Positions 1 through 7,854 of a stretch of DNA of 64,000 nt are shown piece by piece. The position numbers were made by a program, and so were the translations under genes. Every line of letters starts with the position of its first letter. Position 1 is the first letter of the stretch. The stretch spans positions 1 through 64,000 of the forward strand of contig NZ_JACHLB010000002.1 in the NCBI RefSeq assembly GCF_014207905.1. The letters are read 5' to 3'. The notes under the pieces were generated by a model. The model worked only from the letters and a program-made list of their open reading frames with translations, was not told the origin of the DNA and did no database searches. The DNA is from Flavobacterium notoginsengisoli. Lineage in GTDB: Bacteria > Bacteroidota > Bacteroidia > Flavobacteriales > Flavobacteriaceae.

Positions 1-90
1 GGGCTCACCTCTTCCCATCCCGAACAGAGAAGTTAAGCCCGCCTGCGCAGATGGTACTGCAGTTATGTGGGAGAGTATGTCGTCGCCTTT
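1..90 (+). rRNA. rrf: 5S ribosomal RNA, 3' portion
   Basis: The window opens inside a 5S rRNA. The conserved loop segments CCCATCCCGAACAGAGAAG and TTAAGCCCGCCTGCGCAGATGG are both present in slightly split form, followed by GTGGGAGAGTATGTCGTCGCC, which pairs with the missing 5' strand. Roughly the first 15-20 nucleotides lie before the window. It implies that an rRNA operon (16S-23S-5S) ends here on the plus strand. The exact 3' end is estimated. Confidence 0.93.
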
Positions 91-98
91 CTTTTTGG

Positions 99-130
99 AA
101 TCCTCATCATTTATTTGATGGGGATTTTTT
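99..130 (+). terminator. rRNA operon terminator
   Basis: An 11-bp stem (99-109 with 116-126, one G-U pair) is followed by a run of T. It lies just after the 5S rRNA, so it is most likely the intrinsic terminator of the rRNA operon. Confidence 0.85.
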
Positions 131-310
131 GTTTTGTACCCTTTTTGCTTTTAGTGCAGAGAACACGTGGATTTAGCTTATAGTCGAATCTACTTTGACG
201 GAAACATTTTCTGCAATTACTTTCAGATTTGCTACGTTCAATTTTTGTTAAATTATAGTGAATTGTCTGTCTTAGGTATCAATACTTTAGAATTTTCGAA
301 TTTGAATGAG

Positions 311-318
311 TATTTTTG
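311..318 (+). promoter_or_regulatory. Bacteroidota -7 promoter element for pafA
   Basis: TATTTTTG fits the Bacteroidota -7 consensus TAnnTTTG. It sits 22 bp before the ATG at 340 and overlaps an in-frame TTG codon at 316, so translation cannot sensibly begin at that TTG. No clear TTG -33 box is seen at the usual spacing. The rest of 131-310 shows no gene. Confidence 0.6.
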
Positions 319-339
319 TGTTTAAATTATTTATTAAAC

Positions 340-1959
340 ATGAAGAAAAGTATTTTACTGCTTGCACTTTTTATTATTACAAGTTTAAGTGCGCAACAAC
401 GTCCCAAATTAGTTGTAGGTATAGTTGTCGATCAAATGAAAATGGAATATTTATATCGTTTTTCAGATGATTTCTCTCCAAATGGTTTTAAAAGATTGAT
501 GAATGATGGTTTTGTTTTTCAAAACATGCATTATAATTATATGCCAACTTATACAGCACCGGGGCATGCTTCAATTTATACTGGTACTACTCCTGCTACC
601 CATGGAATTGTAGGCAACGAATGGTTCAGTAGAACTCTAGGTAAAGAGATGTACTGTACAGACGATGCAGGTGTAAAAACGGTAGGAGATGGTACTGCCG
701 AAGAAGGGGCAATGTCTCCTAAAAATCTTCAAAGTACTACAATAACAGATGAAGTTCGTATGGCTACAAACTTTAACGGAAAAGTTATCGGAATGAGTTT
801 GAAAGATCGTGGCGCAATTTTACCTGCTGGACATTTTGCTAATTGGGCTTTTTGGTACAGTAAAACAGGAACGTTTATTTCGAGTACTTTTTACGGTGAA
901 AAATTACCTCAATGGGTGTCTGAATTCAATAACGAAAAAAAATACTTAAAATACATTAATAAAGGTTGGGATTTGTCTAGACCTGCTTCTGTTTATAATG
1001 AAAGCCTTCCAGATAATAATCCTTATGAGGGTAAATTGTATGGAAGTGCTGCTCCAGTTTTTCCGTACGATTTAAAATCAATGTATGAGAAAAATGATGC
1101 TGGTGTAATTCGTGCAACTCCTTTTGGAAATGATCTTTTAGCTGAGTTTGCTAAGAGAGCAATTGAAAAGGAAGAGCTAGGTAAAGATAATATTACTGAT
1201 TTCTTAACGGTAAGTTTTTCTTCTACAGATTATGTAGGTCATTTACTTGGTCCAAGATCTATGGAATTACAGGATACTTATTTGAGATTAGACGAAACAA
1301 TTGCTGACTTTTTAAATTATTTAGACAAAACGGTTGGAAAAGGCAATTATTTACTTTTCTTAACAGCTGATCATGCTGGAGCGGAAAATGTAATTTATTT
1401 GAAAGATCGTAAATATAATGTAGATAATTATCCTTCAAAAGAAGTTAAGAAAAGTTTACAGGATTTTTCGACAAAAACTTTTGGAGTTGATTTAATTCAG
1501 AATTATTCAAACTTTAATGTTTTTTTTAATAAACAGATCATAAAAGACAAAGGTTTAGAATTGACTAAAGTAAAACAAGCTTTTAAAGAATTTCTAATTT
1601 CACAGCCACAAGTAAAAAAGGTATATACAGAAGAAGAAATTTTGGCTAATGCAGGAAATGATTATTCTTTAAATTTCGTTGCTAAAGGATATGATGTTAC
1701 CCAAAATGGAGATTTAGTAATTGTTGATAAACCTGGTGATATCGAATATTCAACTACAGGAACTTCACACGGAACAATTTACAGCTATGATACACATGTT
1801 CCTGCTATTTTTTATGGATGGCACATTAAAAAAGGTGAATCGTATGATAAAAAAGCGATTACCGAGATTGCACCAACAATAGCTCAAAAAATTAAAGTTA
1901 CTTTTCCTAATGGAACTGAAGCTAAAGTAATGACTGAGGTTTTGGATCAGAAAAAATAA
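340..1959 (+). CDS. pafA: PafA-type alkaline phosphatase
   Basis: A secreted phosphomonoesterase of the alkaline phosphatase superfamily, 539 residues. The start chosen is the ATG at 340, which begins a signal peptide (MKKSILLLALFIITSLSAQ). In mature order the protein has D31 in GIVVDQM, T72 as nucleophile in TYTAPGHAS, N93 in GNEW, K155 and R157 in SLKDRG, D297/H301 in STDYVGH, D344/H345 in TADHAG, and a late histidine in GTSHGT. With a constant offset of seven these match PafA D38, T79, N100, K162 and R164, so the monoesterase residue set is complete. Family members release phosphate from organic phosphates in the periplasm. It is monocistronic, with its own promoter and terminator. Confidence 0.9.
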   Translation: MKKSILLLALFIITSLSAQQRPKLVVGIVVDQMKMEYLYRFSDDFSPNGFKRLMNDGFVFQNMHYNYMPTYTAPGHASIYTGTTPATHGIVGNEWFSRTLGKEMYCTDDAGVKTVGDGTAEEGAMSPKNLQSTTITDEVRMATNFNGKVIGMSLKDRGAILPAGHFANWAFWYSKTGTFISSTFYGEKLPQWVSEFNNEKKYLKYINKGWDLSRPASVYNESLPDNNPYEGKLYGSAAPVFPYDLKSMYEKNDAGVIRATPFGNDLLAEFAKRAIEKEELGKDNITDFLTVSFSSTDYVGHLLGPRSMELQDTYLRLDETIADFLNYLDKTVGKGNYLLFLTADHAGAENVIYLKDRKYNVDNYPSKEVKKSLQDFSTKTFGVDLIQNYSNFNVFFNKQIIKDKGLELTKVKQAFKEFLISQPQVKKVYTEEEILANAGNDYSLNFVAKGYDVTQNGDLVIVDKPGDIEYSTTGTSHGTIYSYDTHVPAIFYGWHIKKGESYDKKAITEIAPTIAQKIKVTFPNGTEAKVMTEVLDQKK

Positions 1960-1963
1960 AATT

Positions 1964-1994
1964 AAACCTGTCTTCTTTTAGACAGGTTTTTTTT
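1964..1994 (+). terminator. pafA terminator
   Basis: Nine-base-pair stem AAACCTGTC / GACAGGTTT with a run of eight T, directly after the pafA stop codon. Confidence 0.88.
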
Positions 1995-2007
1995 ATGTAA
2001 CAAAAAA

Positions 2008-2034
2008 AAAGGCTTTTCAGTTAAGAAAGCCTTT
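2008..2034 (-). terminator. ald terminator
   Basis: A stem AAAGGCTTT / AAAGCCTTT with A/T-rich flanks lies 38 bp beyond the ald stop codon, facing the pafA terminator. It is near-symmetrical and could act in both directions. Confidence 0.65.
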
Positions 2035-2071
2035 TTAATAGTGACTGTAAGCACTTATTTGAGTAGTAGCA

Positions 2072-3190
2072 CTATGCGTTTGCTAATACTATTTCTTCGT
2101 TAAAAGGAAGATTCCAAGCTTCAGCAACTCCTTTGTAAAGGATTTTTCCGTTAGCTACATTTAATCCTTTTTTCAATTCTTCATTTTCTGCACATGCTTT
2201 TTCCCATCCTTTATTCGCTAATTGTACAGCGTATGGTAAAGTTGCGTTTGTTAAAGCTAAAGTAGAAGTGTAAGGAACAGCTCCAGGCATATTAGCTACA
2301 CAATAGTGAACAATATCATCGATAATAAAAGTTGGATTTTCGTGTGTTGTAGGAGTACAAGTTTCGATACATCCTCCTTGGTCTACAGCTACGTCAACAA
2401 CAACAGTACCTGGACGCATTAATTTAAGCATATCACGTGTAATTAAGTGAGGTGCTTTTGCTCCTGGAATTAAAACTGCTCCAACAATTAAGTCAGCTTC
2501 TTTGATAGCTCTTGTAATGTTGTAGTGGTTAGACATCTCTGTGTTTACGTTTGCAGGCATAATGTCATCTAATTGACGTAAACGAGGTAAGCTTAAATCC
2601 ATAATTGTTACCTGAGCTCCTAAACCTGCAGCCATTTTTGCAGCTTGCGTTCCTACGATTCCTCCTCCTAATACTAATACTTTTGCTGGTGGAACACCTG
2701 GAACACCACCTAAAAGAATACCTCTTCCTTTCAATGGTTTTTCAAGGTATTTTGCTCCTTGCTGAATTGCCATACGACCTGCAACTTCAGACATTGGAAC
2801 CAACAATGGTAAGCTTCTATCTGTTTTTTCAACTGTTTCGTAAGCTAAACAAACAGCTCCTTTTTCTAACATTGCATGTGTTAATTCTTCAGAAGATGCA
2901 AAGTGGAAGTAAGTGAATAATAATTGATCTTTTTTGATTAGTGGGTATTCAGAAGCAATTGGCTCTTTTACTTTGATAATCATTTCTGCAATTGCATAAA
3001 CATCTTCAATAGTTGGTAAAACTACTGCGCCAGCTTCAGTATATTCTTCGTCAGCAAAACCACTTCCTAAACCAGCAGTCGCTTGAACATAAACAGTATG
3101 GCCGTGTTTTTTCATTTCTGATACACCAGCAGGAGTTAATGCAACTCTGTTTTCATTATTTTTAATTTCCTTTGGAACACCTATTATCAT
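2072..3190 (-). CDS. ald: Alanine dehydrogenase
   Basis: NAD-dependent oxidative deamination of L-alanine to pyruvate and ammonia, cytoplasmic. The 372-residue length equals the family norm. The start MIIGVPKEIKNNENRVALTP is the family signature. K75 (KVKEP) and H96 (FTYFHFA) stand at the canonical catalytic positions. The nucleotide-binding loop is VLVLGGGIVGTQAA near residue 173. It is transcribed divergently from an Lrp/AsnC regulator, with a perfect inverted repeat between them, which suggests local amino-acid-responsive control. Its -7 box is at 3228-3235. Confidence 0.96.
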   Translation of the reverse strand: MIIGVPKEIKNNENRVALTPAGVSEMKKHGHTVYVQATAGLGSGFADEEYTEAGAVVLPTIEDVYAIAEMIIKVKEPIASEYPLIKKDQLLFTYFHFASSEELTHAMLEKGAVCLAYETVEKTDRSLPLLVPMSEVAGRMAIQQGAKYLEKPLKGRGILLGGVPGVPPAKVLVLGGGIVGTQAAKMAAGLGAQVTIMDLSLPRLRQLDDIMPANVNTEMSNHYNITRAIKEADLIVGAVLIPGAKAPHLITRDMLKLMRPGTVVVDVAVDQGGCIETCTPTTHENPTFIIDDIVHYCVANMPGAVPYTSTLALTNATLPYAVQLANKGWEKACAENEELKKGLNVANGKILYKGVAEAWNLPFNEEIVLANA

Positions 3191-3227
3191 TTTGTTATAT
3201 TTTTTTGTTTTATTGAAATTGTTTTTA

Positions 3228-3235
3228 CAAATCTA
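3228..3235 (-). promoter_or_regulatory. -7 promoter element for ald
   Basis: On the minus strand this reads TAGATTTG, matching TAnnTTTG, 38 bp before the ald start codon. No exact TTG -33 box was found at 17-23 bp, so strength or activator dependence is unknown. Confidence 0.5.
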
Positions 3236-3311
3236 CAGATAGAGAAGAAATTATGGTTTAATGCTTGATAAATAAGAAAATATTATTTTATTTTTTACTT
3301 TTACAGAAAAA

Positions 3312-3351
3312 TTTTCTTTTTGAAGTCAAGAAATATTCTTCAAAAAGAAAA
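3312..3351. promoter_or_regulatory. Perfect 14-bp inverted repeat between ald and lrp
   Basis: TTTTCTTTTTGAAG at 3312-3325 is repeated perfectly inverted at 3338-3351, with a 12-bp spacer. It lies in the shared divergent promoter region, not at a gene end, so an operator is more likely than a terminator. The neighbouring Lrp-family protein is the obvious candidate ligand. This role is inferred. Confidence 0.5.
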
Positions 3352-3390
3352 AAAGACTGAATTTGATCATTTTAATAAAACGTTTTCGTT

Positions 3391-3849
3391 ATGGCTTTAG
3401 ATGAAATTGACAAGAAAATCTTACGTCTTTTGCAAGAAGATGCGCATTATACTTTAAAGGATATTGCAAACAAAATAAATTTGTCACTGACTCCTGTTCA
3501 TGATAGAGTGAAACGTCTTGAAAAAGATGGAATTATAGAAAAATATGTCACTCTTTTGGATAAGAAAAAATTGGGCAATAATCTAACAGTTTATTGTCAG
3601 GTCACCTTAACTAAACAGACTTATGATACCTCGGAAGGATTTAATCAGTCGATTCTAAATCTGCCAGAGGTTGTGGAGTGTAATTATGTTTCAGGGAATT
3701 TTGATTATATGCTTAAAATTATAATTCCTGATATGGAAAGCTATCATCATTTTCATCAAAAGAAATTATCTGTTTTGCCTGAGGTTTCTTTAATCAATAC
3801 CGTTTTTGTAATTTCCGAAGTTAAAAGTACTACGGTTTTGCCAATTTAA
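3391..3849 (+). CDS. Lrp/AsnC-family transcriptional regulator
   Basis: A 152-residue feast/famine regulator. Residues about 5-55 form the AsnC-type helix-turn-helix (YTLKDIANKINLSLTPVHDRV), followed by the alpha-beta ligand-binding domain from about residue 65 to 150 (CNYVSGNFDYMLKIIIPD). Family members form dimers and octamers and respond to amino acids. The divergent alanine dehydrogenase suggests it controls ald, perhaps with alanine as effector, as known for AldR/Lrp-type regulators elsewhere. The specific amino acid cannot be read from the sequence. Confidence 0.9.
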   Translation: MALDEIDKKILRLLQEDAHYTLKDIANKINLSLTPVHDRVKRLEKDGIIEKYVTLLDKKKLGNNLTVYCQVTLTKQTYDTSEGFNQSILNLPEVVECNYVSGNFDYMLKIIIPDMESYHHFHQKKLSVLPEVSLINTVFVISEVKSTTVLPI

Positions 3850-3859
3850 ATCTATAAAA

Positions 3860-3887
3860 AAAACCACCAAGAAGTCTTGATGGTTTT
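3860..3887. terminator. Bidirectional terminator between lrp and gap
   Basis: Thirteen-position stem AAAACCACCAAGA / TCTTGATGGTTTT with one mismatch and a 2-nt loop, flanked by A and T tracts. It separates the convergent regulator and GAPDH genes. Confidence 0.8.
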
Positions 3888-3911
3888 TAAATAGTAGTTA
3901 GTTTGGTTGAA

Positions 3912-5360
3912 TTAATAATAAGTATAACGTCTTACCTTGGCAATATATTTTGCTAAACGAATTACTTGATGGCTATAACCATATTCATTATCGTACCATA
4001 TGTAGAGTACAATGTTTTTGCCGTCTTTAGAGACAATTGTTGCATTACTGTCATAAATTGCTGGGGCAGAAGTTCCCACAATGTCAGATGATACAAGTTC
4101 GTTGTTTAAAGAATATTTTATTTGCTCTACTAATTCGCCTTCAAGAGCATATTTCTTCATGATTTTATTAATTCCAGCGATAGATGTCGCTTTTTTTACG
4201 TCTAAGTTTAAAACAACTAATGATCCATTTGGAACTGGAACACGAATAGCATTAGAGGTTAATTTTCCTTCTAATGATGGCAGTGCTTTTGCAACAGCAC
4301 TTCCGGCACCTGTTTCCGTAATGACCATATTTAGAGCTGCCGCTCTTCCGCGACGGTATTTTTTATGCATATTATCGACCAAATTTTGGTCATTAGTATA
4401 AGAATGAATGGTTTCTAAATGTCCTTTAGTAACTCCTAAAGTATCTTCGATTACTTTTAAAACTGGTGTGATCGCATTTGTTGTACAAGATGCGGCAGAA
4501 AAAATGTCAATTTCATCTGGATTGTAATCGTTCTGATTTACTCCATAAACTATATTTGGAACGCCTTTACCTGGAGCTGTTAATAGAACTTTTTCGACCC
4601 CATTAGATTTCAAATGCCTTTTTAAAGCTTCTTCAGTTGTGTAGGCACCAGTATTATCAATTAGTAAAGCATCATTAATTTCATATTGAGTATAATCTAT
4701 TTCCTCTGGAGAATTTGCTGTAATTATATGAACTGTGGTTCCATTTATAATTAAAGCATTGTTTTTTGGATCAGCAATTACCGATCCGTGAAAATCACCA
4801 TGAATGGAATCGTAACGCAAAAGAGAAGCTCGTTTCTCTAGAGTAGTTGCGTCATTTTTATCGCGCGTCACGATAGCTCGAAGACGCAGTTGGTTTCCTT
4901 TTCCGGTTTTCGACATTAGCTCTCTTGCTAATAATCGTCCAATTCTTCCAAAACCATAAAGGATGACATCTTTTGGGTGAATTTCTTTTGATGATTTTGC
5001 CTTTTTTAATTTTTCGATAACAAAATATCTTGCATCGGGATATTTTTCGTCTTCTAAACCATATTCGTAGGTTAATTTACCAAGATCAATTTTCGCAGGC
5101 GGAAGATCTAAAGATAAAACCACTTTTGCGATTTCAACAGAGTCAAAAATTGTGATTGGTTTGCCAACAAATTCGCCGGCATATTGATGAAGGTTGATAA
5201 TATCGCTGACATTTTTATCTAATAGCTGGTTTTTAAATAAAACCATTTCTATCGATTTATCATACCATAAATCACTAATAATTTTGATTAATTCGACACC
5301 AGCTCTTCTTCGGTCGACTTGTAATGATACCTCTTTTTGGTACAAAGATTTGTTGTTCAT
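3912..5360 (-). CDS. gap: Glyceraldehyde-3-phosphate dehydrogenase, long form
   Basis: Converts glyceraldehyde-3-phosphate, NAD(P)+ and phosphate to 1,3-bisphosphoglycerate. The 482 residues are about 130 more than the usual 335-residue enzyme. The extra part is an N-terminal segment (residues 1-130) rich in helix and charge. The Rossmann motif LYGFGRIGRL begins near residue 134. The catalytic cysteine is C292 in SAASCTTNAITP. NEYGYSHQVIRLA near the C-terminus is also a family signature. Long GAPDHs of this kind occur in Bacteroidota. The function of the extension is unknown to me. It is monocistronic, with a -7 box at 5410. Confidence 0.95.
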   Translation of the reverse strand: MNNKSLYQKEVSLQVDRRRAGVELIKIISDLWYDKSIEMVLFKNQLLDKNVSDIINLHQYAGEFVGKPITIFDSVEIAKVVLSLDLPPAKIDLGKLTYEYGLEDEKYPDARYFVIEKLKKAKSSKEIHPKDVILYGFGRIGRLLARELMSKTGKGNQLRLRAIVTRDKNDATTLEKRASLLRYDSIHGDFHGSVIADPKNNALIINGTTVHIITANSPEEIDYTQYEINDALLIDNTGAYTTEEALKRHLKSNGVEKVLLTAPGKGVPNIVYGVNQNDYNPDEIDIFSAASCTTNAITPVLKVIEDTLGVTKGHLETIHSYTNDQNLVDNMHKKYRRGRAAALNMVITETGAGSAVAKALPSLEGKLTSNAIRVPVPNGSLVVLNLDVKKATSIAGINKIMKKYALEGELVEQIKYSLNNELVSSDIVGTSAPAIYDSNATIVSKDGKNIVLYIWYDNEYGYSHQVIRLAKYIAKVRRYTYY

Positions 5361-5409
5361 AATGGATTAATTGAAATAATAAAACACTCACTTATTTTAT
5401 AATTTGGCG

Positions 5410-5417
5410 CAAAAGTA
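5410..5417 (-). promoter_or_regulatory. -7 promoter element for gap
   Basis: The minus strand reads TACTTTTG (TAnnTTTG), 50 bp before the GAPDH start. No convincing -33 box is visible. Confidence 0.55.
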
Positions 5418-5469
5418 TCTATTTCAATCGATTTCGTAAACTATTTTAGCATTTATTTTTAAAAATGAA

Positions 5470-5500
5470 AAAGCCACCTTAAATTTCTTAAGATGGCTTT
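5470..5500 (-). terminator. Terminator after the DegP-like gene
   Basis: Stem AAAGCCACCTTAA / TTAAGATGGCTTT with one mismatch, ending in a T tract on plus and an A tract on minus. It is placed downstream of the minus-strand protease gene and upstream of the gap promoter. Confidence 0.75.
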
Positions 5501-5507
5501 TTTATAA

Positions 5508-5571
5508 GTTTTCAGTAGCAGTCACAGTATTCAGTCTTTAAAGCTGAAAACTGTGACTGAAAACTGTGACT
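5508..5571. repeat. Intergenic inverted repeat, GACTGAAAACT family (copy 1)
   Basis: Tandem units of ACTGAAAACTGTG on the right (5544-5570) face related inverted units (TTTTCAGTAGCAGTCACAG) on the left (5509-5528). The exact word GACTGAAAACT at 5555-5565 recurs at 10148, 25424 and 35784. The element begins just past the DegP-like gene stop codon. Confidence 0.8.
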
Positions 5572-5583
5572 AAATCTATTGGC

Positions 5584-6984
5584 TTAAATAATTATTCTAA
5601 AAACTTCTCCGTTTCTATTGATCATTTCGATTCGAACACTTTGTCCTTCATCTTTTTTGCTCAATAGTTTTGAAACAGTTTCAACATTTGTAGCTTTTAC
5701 ATTATCAATGCTAAGAATAATATTTCCTTGTAATTCATTTTGGTATTGCATCAAATTCTCATTCGTGATATTCTTGATTTTTACACCATAATCAATTCTG
5801 AATTTTTTCTTATCCGCAGCATCTATATTTTCTAATTCGATTCCTTTGAATTCGGCGCTGTAAAACTCATTTTTACTTAAAGTAACTGGAACTGTTTTCG
5901 TTTTTCCATCTTTAATATAAGTTACTTTTACCACATCATTTGGACGTTTTGTATTGATATAACCTGATAAATCAGCATAAGTAGAAATATTCTGGTCATC
6001 CAACTTTATGATGATATCACCTTTGCCTAAACCAGCTTTTTCTGCGCCAGAATTTTTAGAAACTCTATTGATGTAAAAACCTTGTGTTTCTGTTACGCCT
6101 AATTCTTTAGAAGCAGTTGCGTTCAATTCTCCTCCTTCAACTCCTAAAATTCCTCTCTGTACATTTCCATACTCCATTATGTCTTCGATAATTTTTCTGG
6201 CGATATTAGATGGAACCGCAAAAGAATAACCAACATAAGAACCTGTCATAGAAGAAATCATAGTATTAATACCAATTAATTCTCCTCTAGCATTTACTAA
6301 CGCTCCACCGCTATTACCTGGGTTTACAGCTGCGTCAGTTTGAATGAATGACTGAATGCCACTTTGATCTAAATTTCTGGCTTTAGCTGAAACAATTCCG
6401 GCAGTAACAGTTGAAGTTAAATTATATGGATTACCAACCGCTAAAACCCATTCTCCCACTTTTACACTGTCGGAGTTTGCAAAAGCAGTGTAAGGAAGTT
6501 TTTCGTCAGCATTGATTTTTAACAATGCAATATCCATTTTAGAATCTGTTCCAATAAGTTTTGCCTTGTATGATTTTTTATTGTTTAAAGTAATTTCAAT
6601 TTCTGTAGCATCTTTAATCACGTGATTATTAGTAACAATATACCCATCTTCAGAAATAATTACTCCAGAACCAGTTCCTACTTGTTCTTGTTGTTGCTGG
6701 CCTCCATATCCATAGAAAAACTCAAGCATTGGGTTGCTTACAGTTCTTCGGGAAACGTTCTTAACGTGAACAACAGTGTGGATTGTTTTGTCTGCGGCTT
6801 CGGTAAAATCGACTGTTTCAGCTCCTAAACCAACATTTTTTCCATAAGAGTTTGGGGCAAGAGTTACAACAGAATTTCCTTTTCCAAAAAAAGAATTGTT
6901 GCTTTCAAATAATAACTTGTAAGCACCAAGAGTAATAGCACCACTTAATAATGACACTAAAAATAAGGCTGAAAATCTTTTCAT
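5584..6984 (-). CDS. HtrA/DegP-family periplasmic serine protease
   Basis: A 466-residue envelope protease/chaperone. I start it at the ATG at 6984, which begins a signal anchor (MKRFSALFLVSLLSGAITLGAYKLLF). An in-frame ATG 13 codons earlier (7023) is possible but puts polar residues before the signal. The triad is H121 (TNNHVIKD), D151 (SKMDIALL) and S225 (NPGNSGGAL). PDZ1 is about residues 270-365 (GVEGGELNAT to VTLSKNEF). PDZ2, about 380-466, looks degenerate. A QQQQEQ stretch near residue 97 lies in the LA-like loop. It should degrade or refold misfolded periplasmic proteins. It is monocistronic. Confidence 0.93.
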   Translation of the reverse strand: MKRFSALFLVSLLSGAITLGAYKLLFESNNSFFGKGNSVVTLAPNSYGKNVGLGAETVDFTEAADKTIHTVVHVKNVSRRTVSNPMLEFFYGYGGQQQQEQVGTGSGVIISEDGYIVTNNHVIKDATEIEITLNNKKSYKAKLIGTDSKMDIALLKINADEKLPYTAFANSDSVKVGEWVLAVGNPYNLTSTVTAGIVSAKARNLDQSGIQSFIQTDAAVNPGNSGGALVNARGELIGINTMISSMTGSYVGYSFAVPSNIARKIIEDIMEYGNVQRGILGVEGGELNATASKELGVTETQGFYINRVSKNSGAEKAGLGKGDIIIKLDDQNISTYADLSGYINTKRPNDVVKVTYIKDGKTKTVPVTLSKNEFYSAEFKGIELENIDAADKKKFRIDYGVKIKNITNENLMQYQNELQGNIILSIDNVKATNVETVSKLLSKKDEGQSVRIEMINRNGEVFRIII

Positions 6985-7310
6985 ATTAAAATATGTAATT
7001 AAGTTATTAGAATTTATGTTCATGTTTTATTTAACGTAAAATTACTTCAAAAAATTATTTGTAAAAATGGTTTAACGCTCTTTAACAATGATTAACATTT
7101 CCTTAATTAATAGTTCGTATTTTTGTGTTTCAAAATATGTAAAATGTAGCTAGAGTTTTATAATTAATGACGTTGTTTGTAATAATTTAAGAATATTGTT
7201 GTTTTTAATTTATTCAAATACCTCTTTATTGATTGTATTTTGAAAGAAAATAAAAAGACTATTTACTTGTAAATTTCATTTTTGAATAAGGAAAAATATA
7301 AATATTGTAA
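6985..7310. other. Divergent intergenic region, degP-like / acetyltransferase
   Basis: AT-rich spacer without a gene. TATTTTTG at 7118-7125 fits a plus-strand -7 element but lies about 190 bp before the acetyltransferase start, so either the leader is long or the match is chance. No repeat-family element or terminator was seen. Confidence 0.4.
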
Positions 7311-7844
7311 ATGATAACATTAAAAGGAGAATCAATTTATTTAAGAGCTCTTGAACCTCAGGATTTAGAGTTTATTTATGCTATTGAAAATGATCAGAAT
7401 ATTTGGGAAGTTAGTAATACACAAACGCCTTACAGTCGTTTTCTGATTAAACAGTATTTAGAAAATGCTCATCAGGATATTTATGAAGCAAAACAACTTC
7501 GTTTGGCAATCTGTCAAGACGAAGATTTTCCTGCGCTTGGATTGATCGATTTATTTGATTTTGATCCTAGAAATAATAGGGCAGGAATTGGAATTGTAAT
7601 TCAAAAAGAGGAAAATAAAGGTCAAAATATTGGTTCTGAGGCTTTAGAGCTTTTGATAAAATATGCATTTTACAATTTAAATCTTCATCAATTATACGCA
7701 AATATAGGAGTAGAAAATGTAGCAAGTATCGCACTTTTTACTAAATTTGGTTTTGAGAAAATCGGAATAAAAAAAGATTGGATTTTGCTTCAAAACCACT
7801 ATCAAGATGAAGCTCTTTATCAATTAATTAATAAACAAATTTAA
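7311..7844 (+). CDS. GNAT-family N-acetyltransferase (RimJ/RimL-like)
   Basis: A 177-residue acetyl-CoA-dependent acetyltransferase. The fold runs from ITLKGESIYLRALEPQDLEF at the N-terminus. The acetyl-CoA loop is degenerate (KEENKGQNIGSEALELL, residues about 102-118), followed by NLHQLYANIGVENVASIALFTKFGFEKIG, the usual end of RimJ-type enzymes. The substrate is unknown, with protein N-termini or small amines being typical. Its stop lies 10 bp before mltG, so the two are probably cotranscribed. No functional link between them is evident. Confidence 0.85.
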   Translation: MITLKGESIYLRALEPQDLEFIYAIENDQNIWEVSNTQTPYSRFLIKQYLENAHQDIYEAKQLRLAICQDEDFPALGLIDLFDFDPRNNRAGIGIVIQKEENKGQNIGSEALELLIKYAFYNLNLHQLYANIGVENVASIALFTKFGFEKIGIKKDWILLQNHYQDEALYQLINKQI

Positions 7845-7854
7845 ATTTTAAGCT

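Noticed and set aside
2605..2916. Plus-strand frame of 103 codons opposite ald
   Set aside because: Leucine-rich mirror of the ald coding strand; no ribosome binding site or family pattern.
7118..7125. Promoter for the acetyltransferase-mltG pair
   Set aside because: TATTTTTG is a fair -7 match but 190 bp from the start codon, with no -33 box, so the assignment is not supported.
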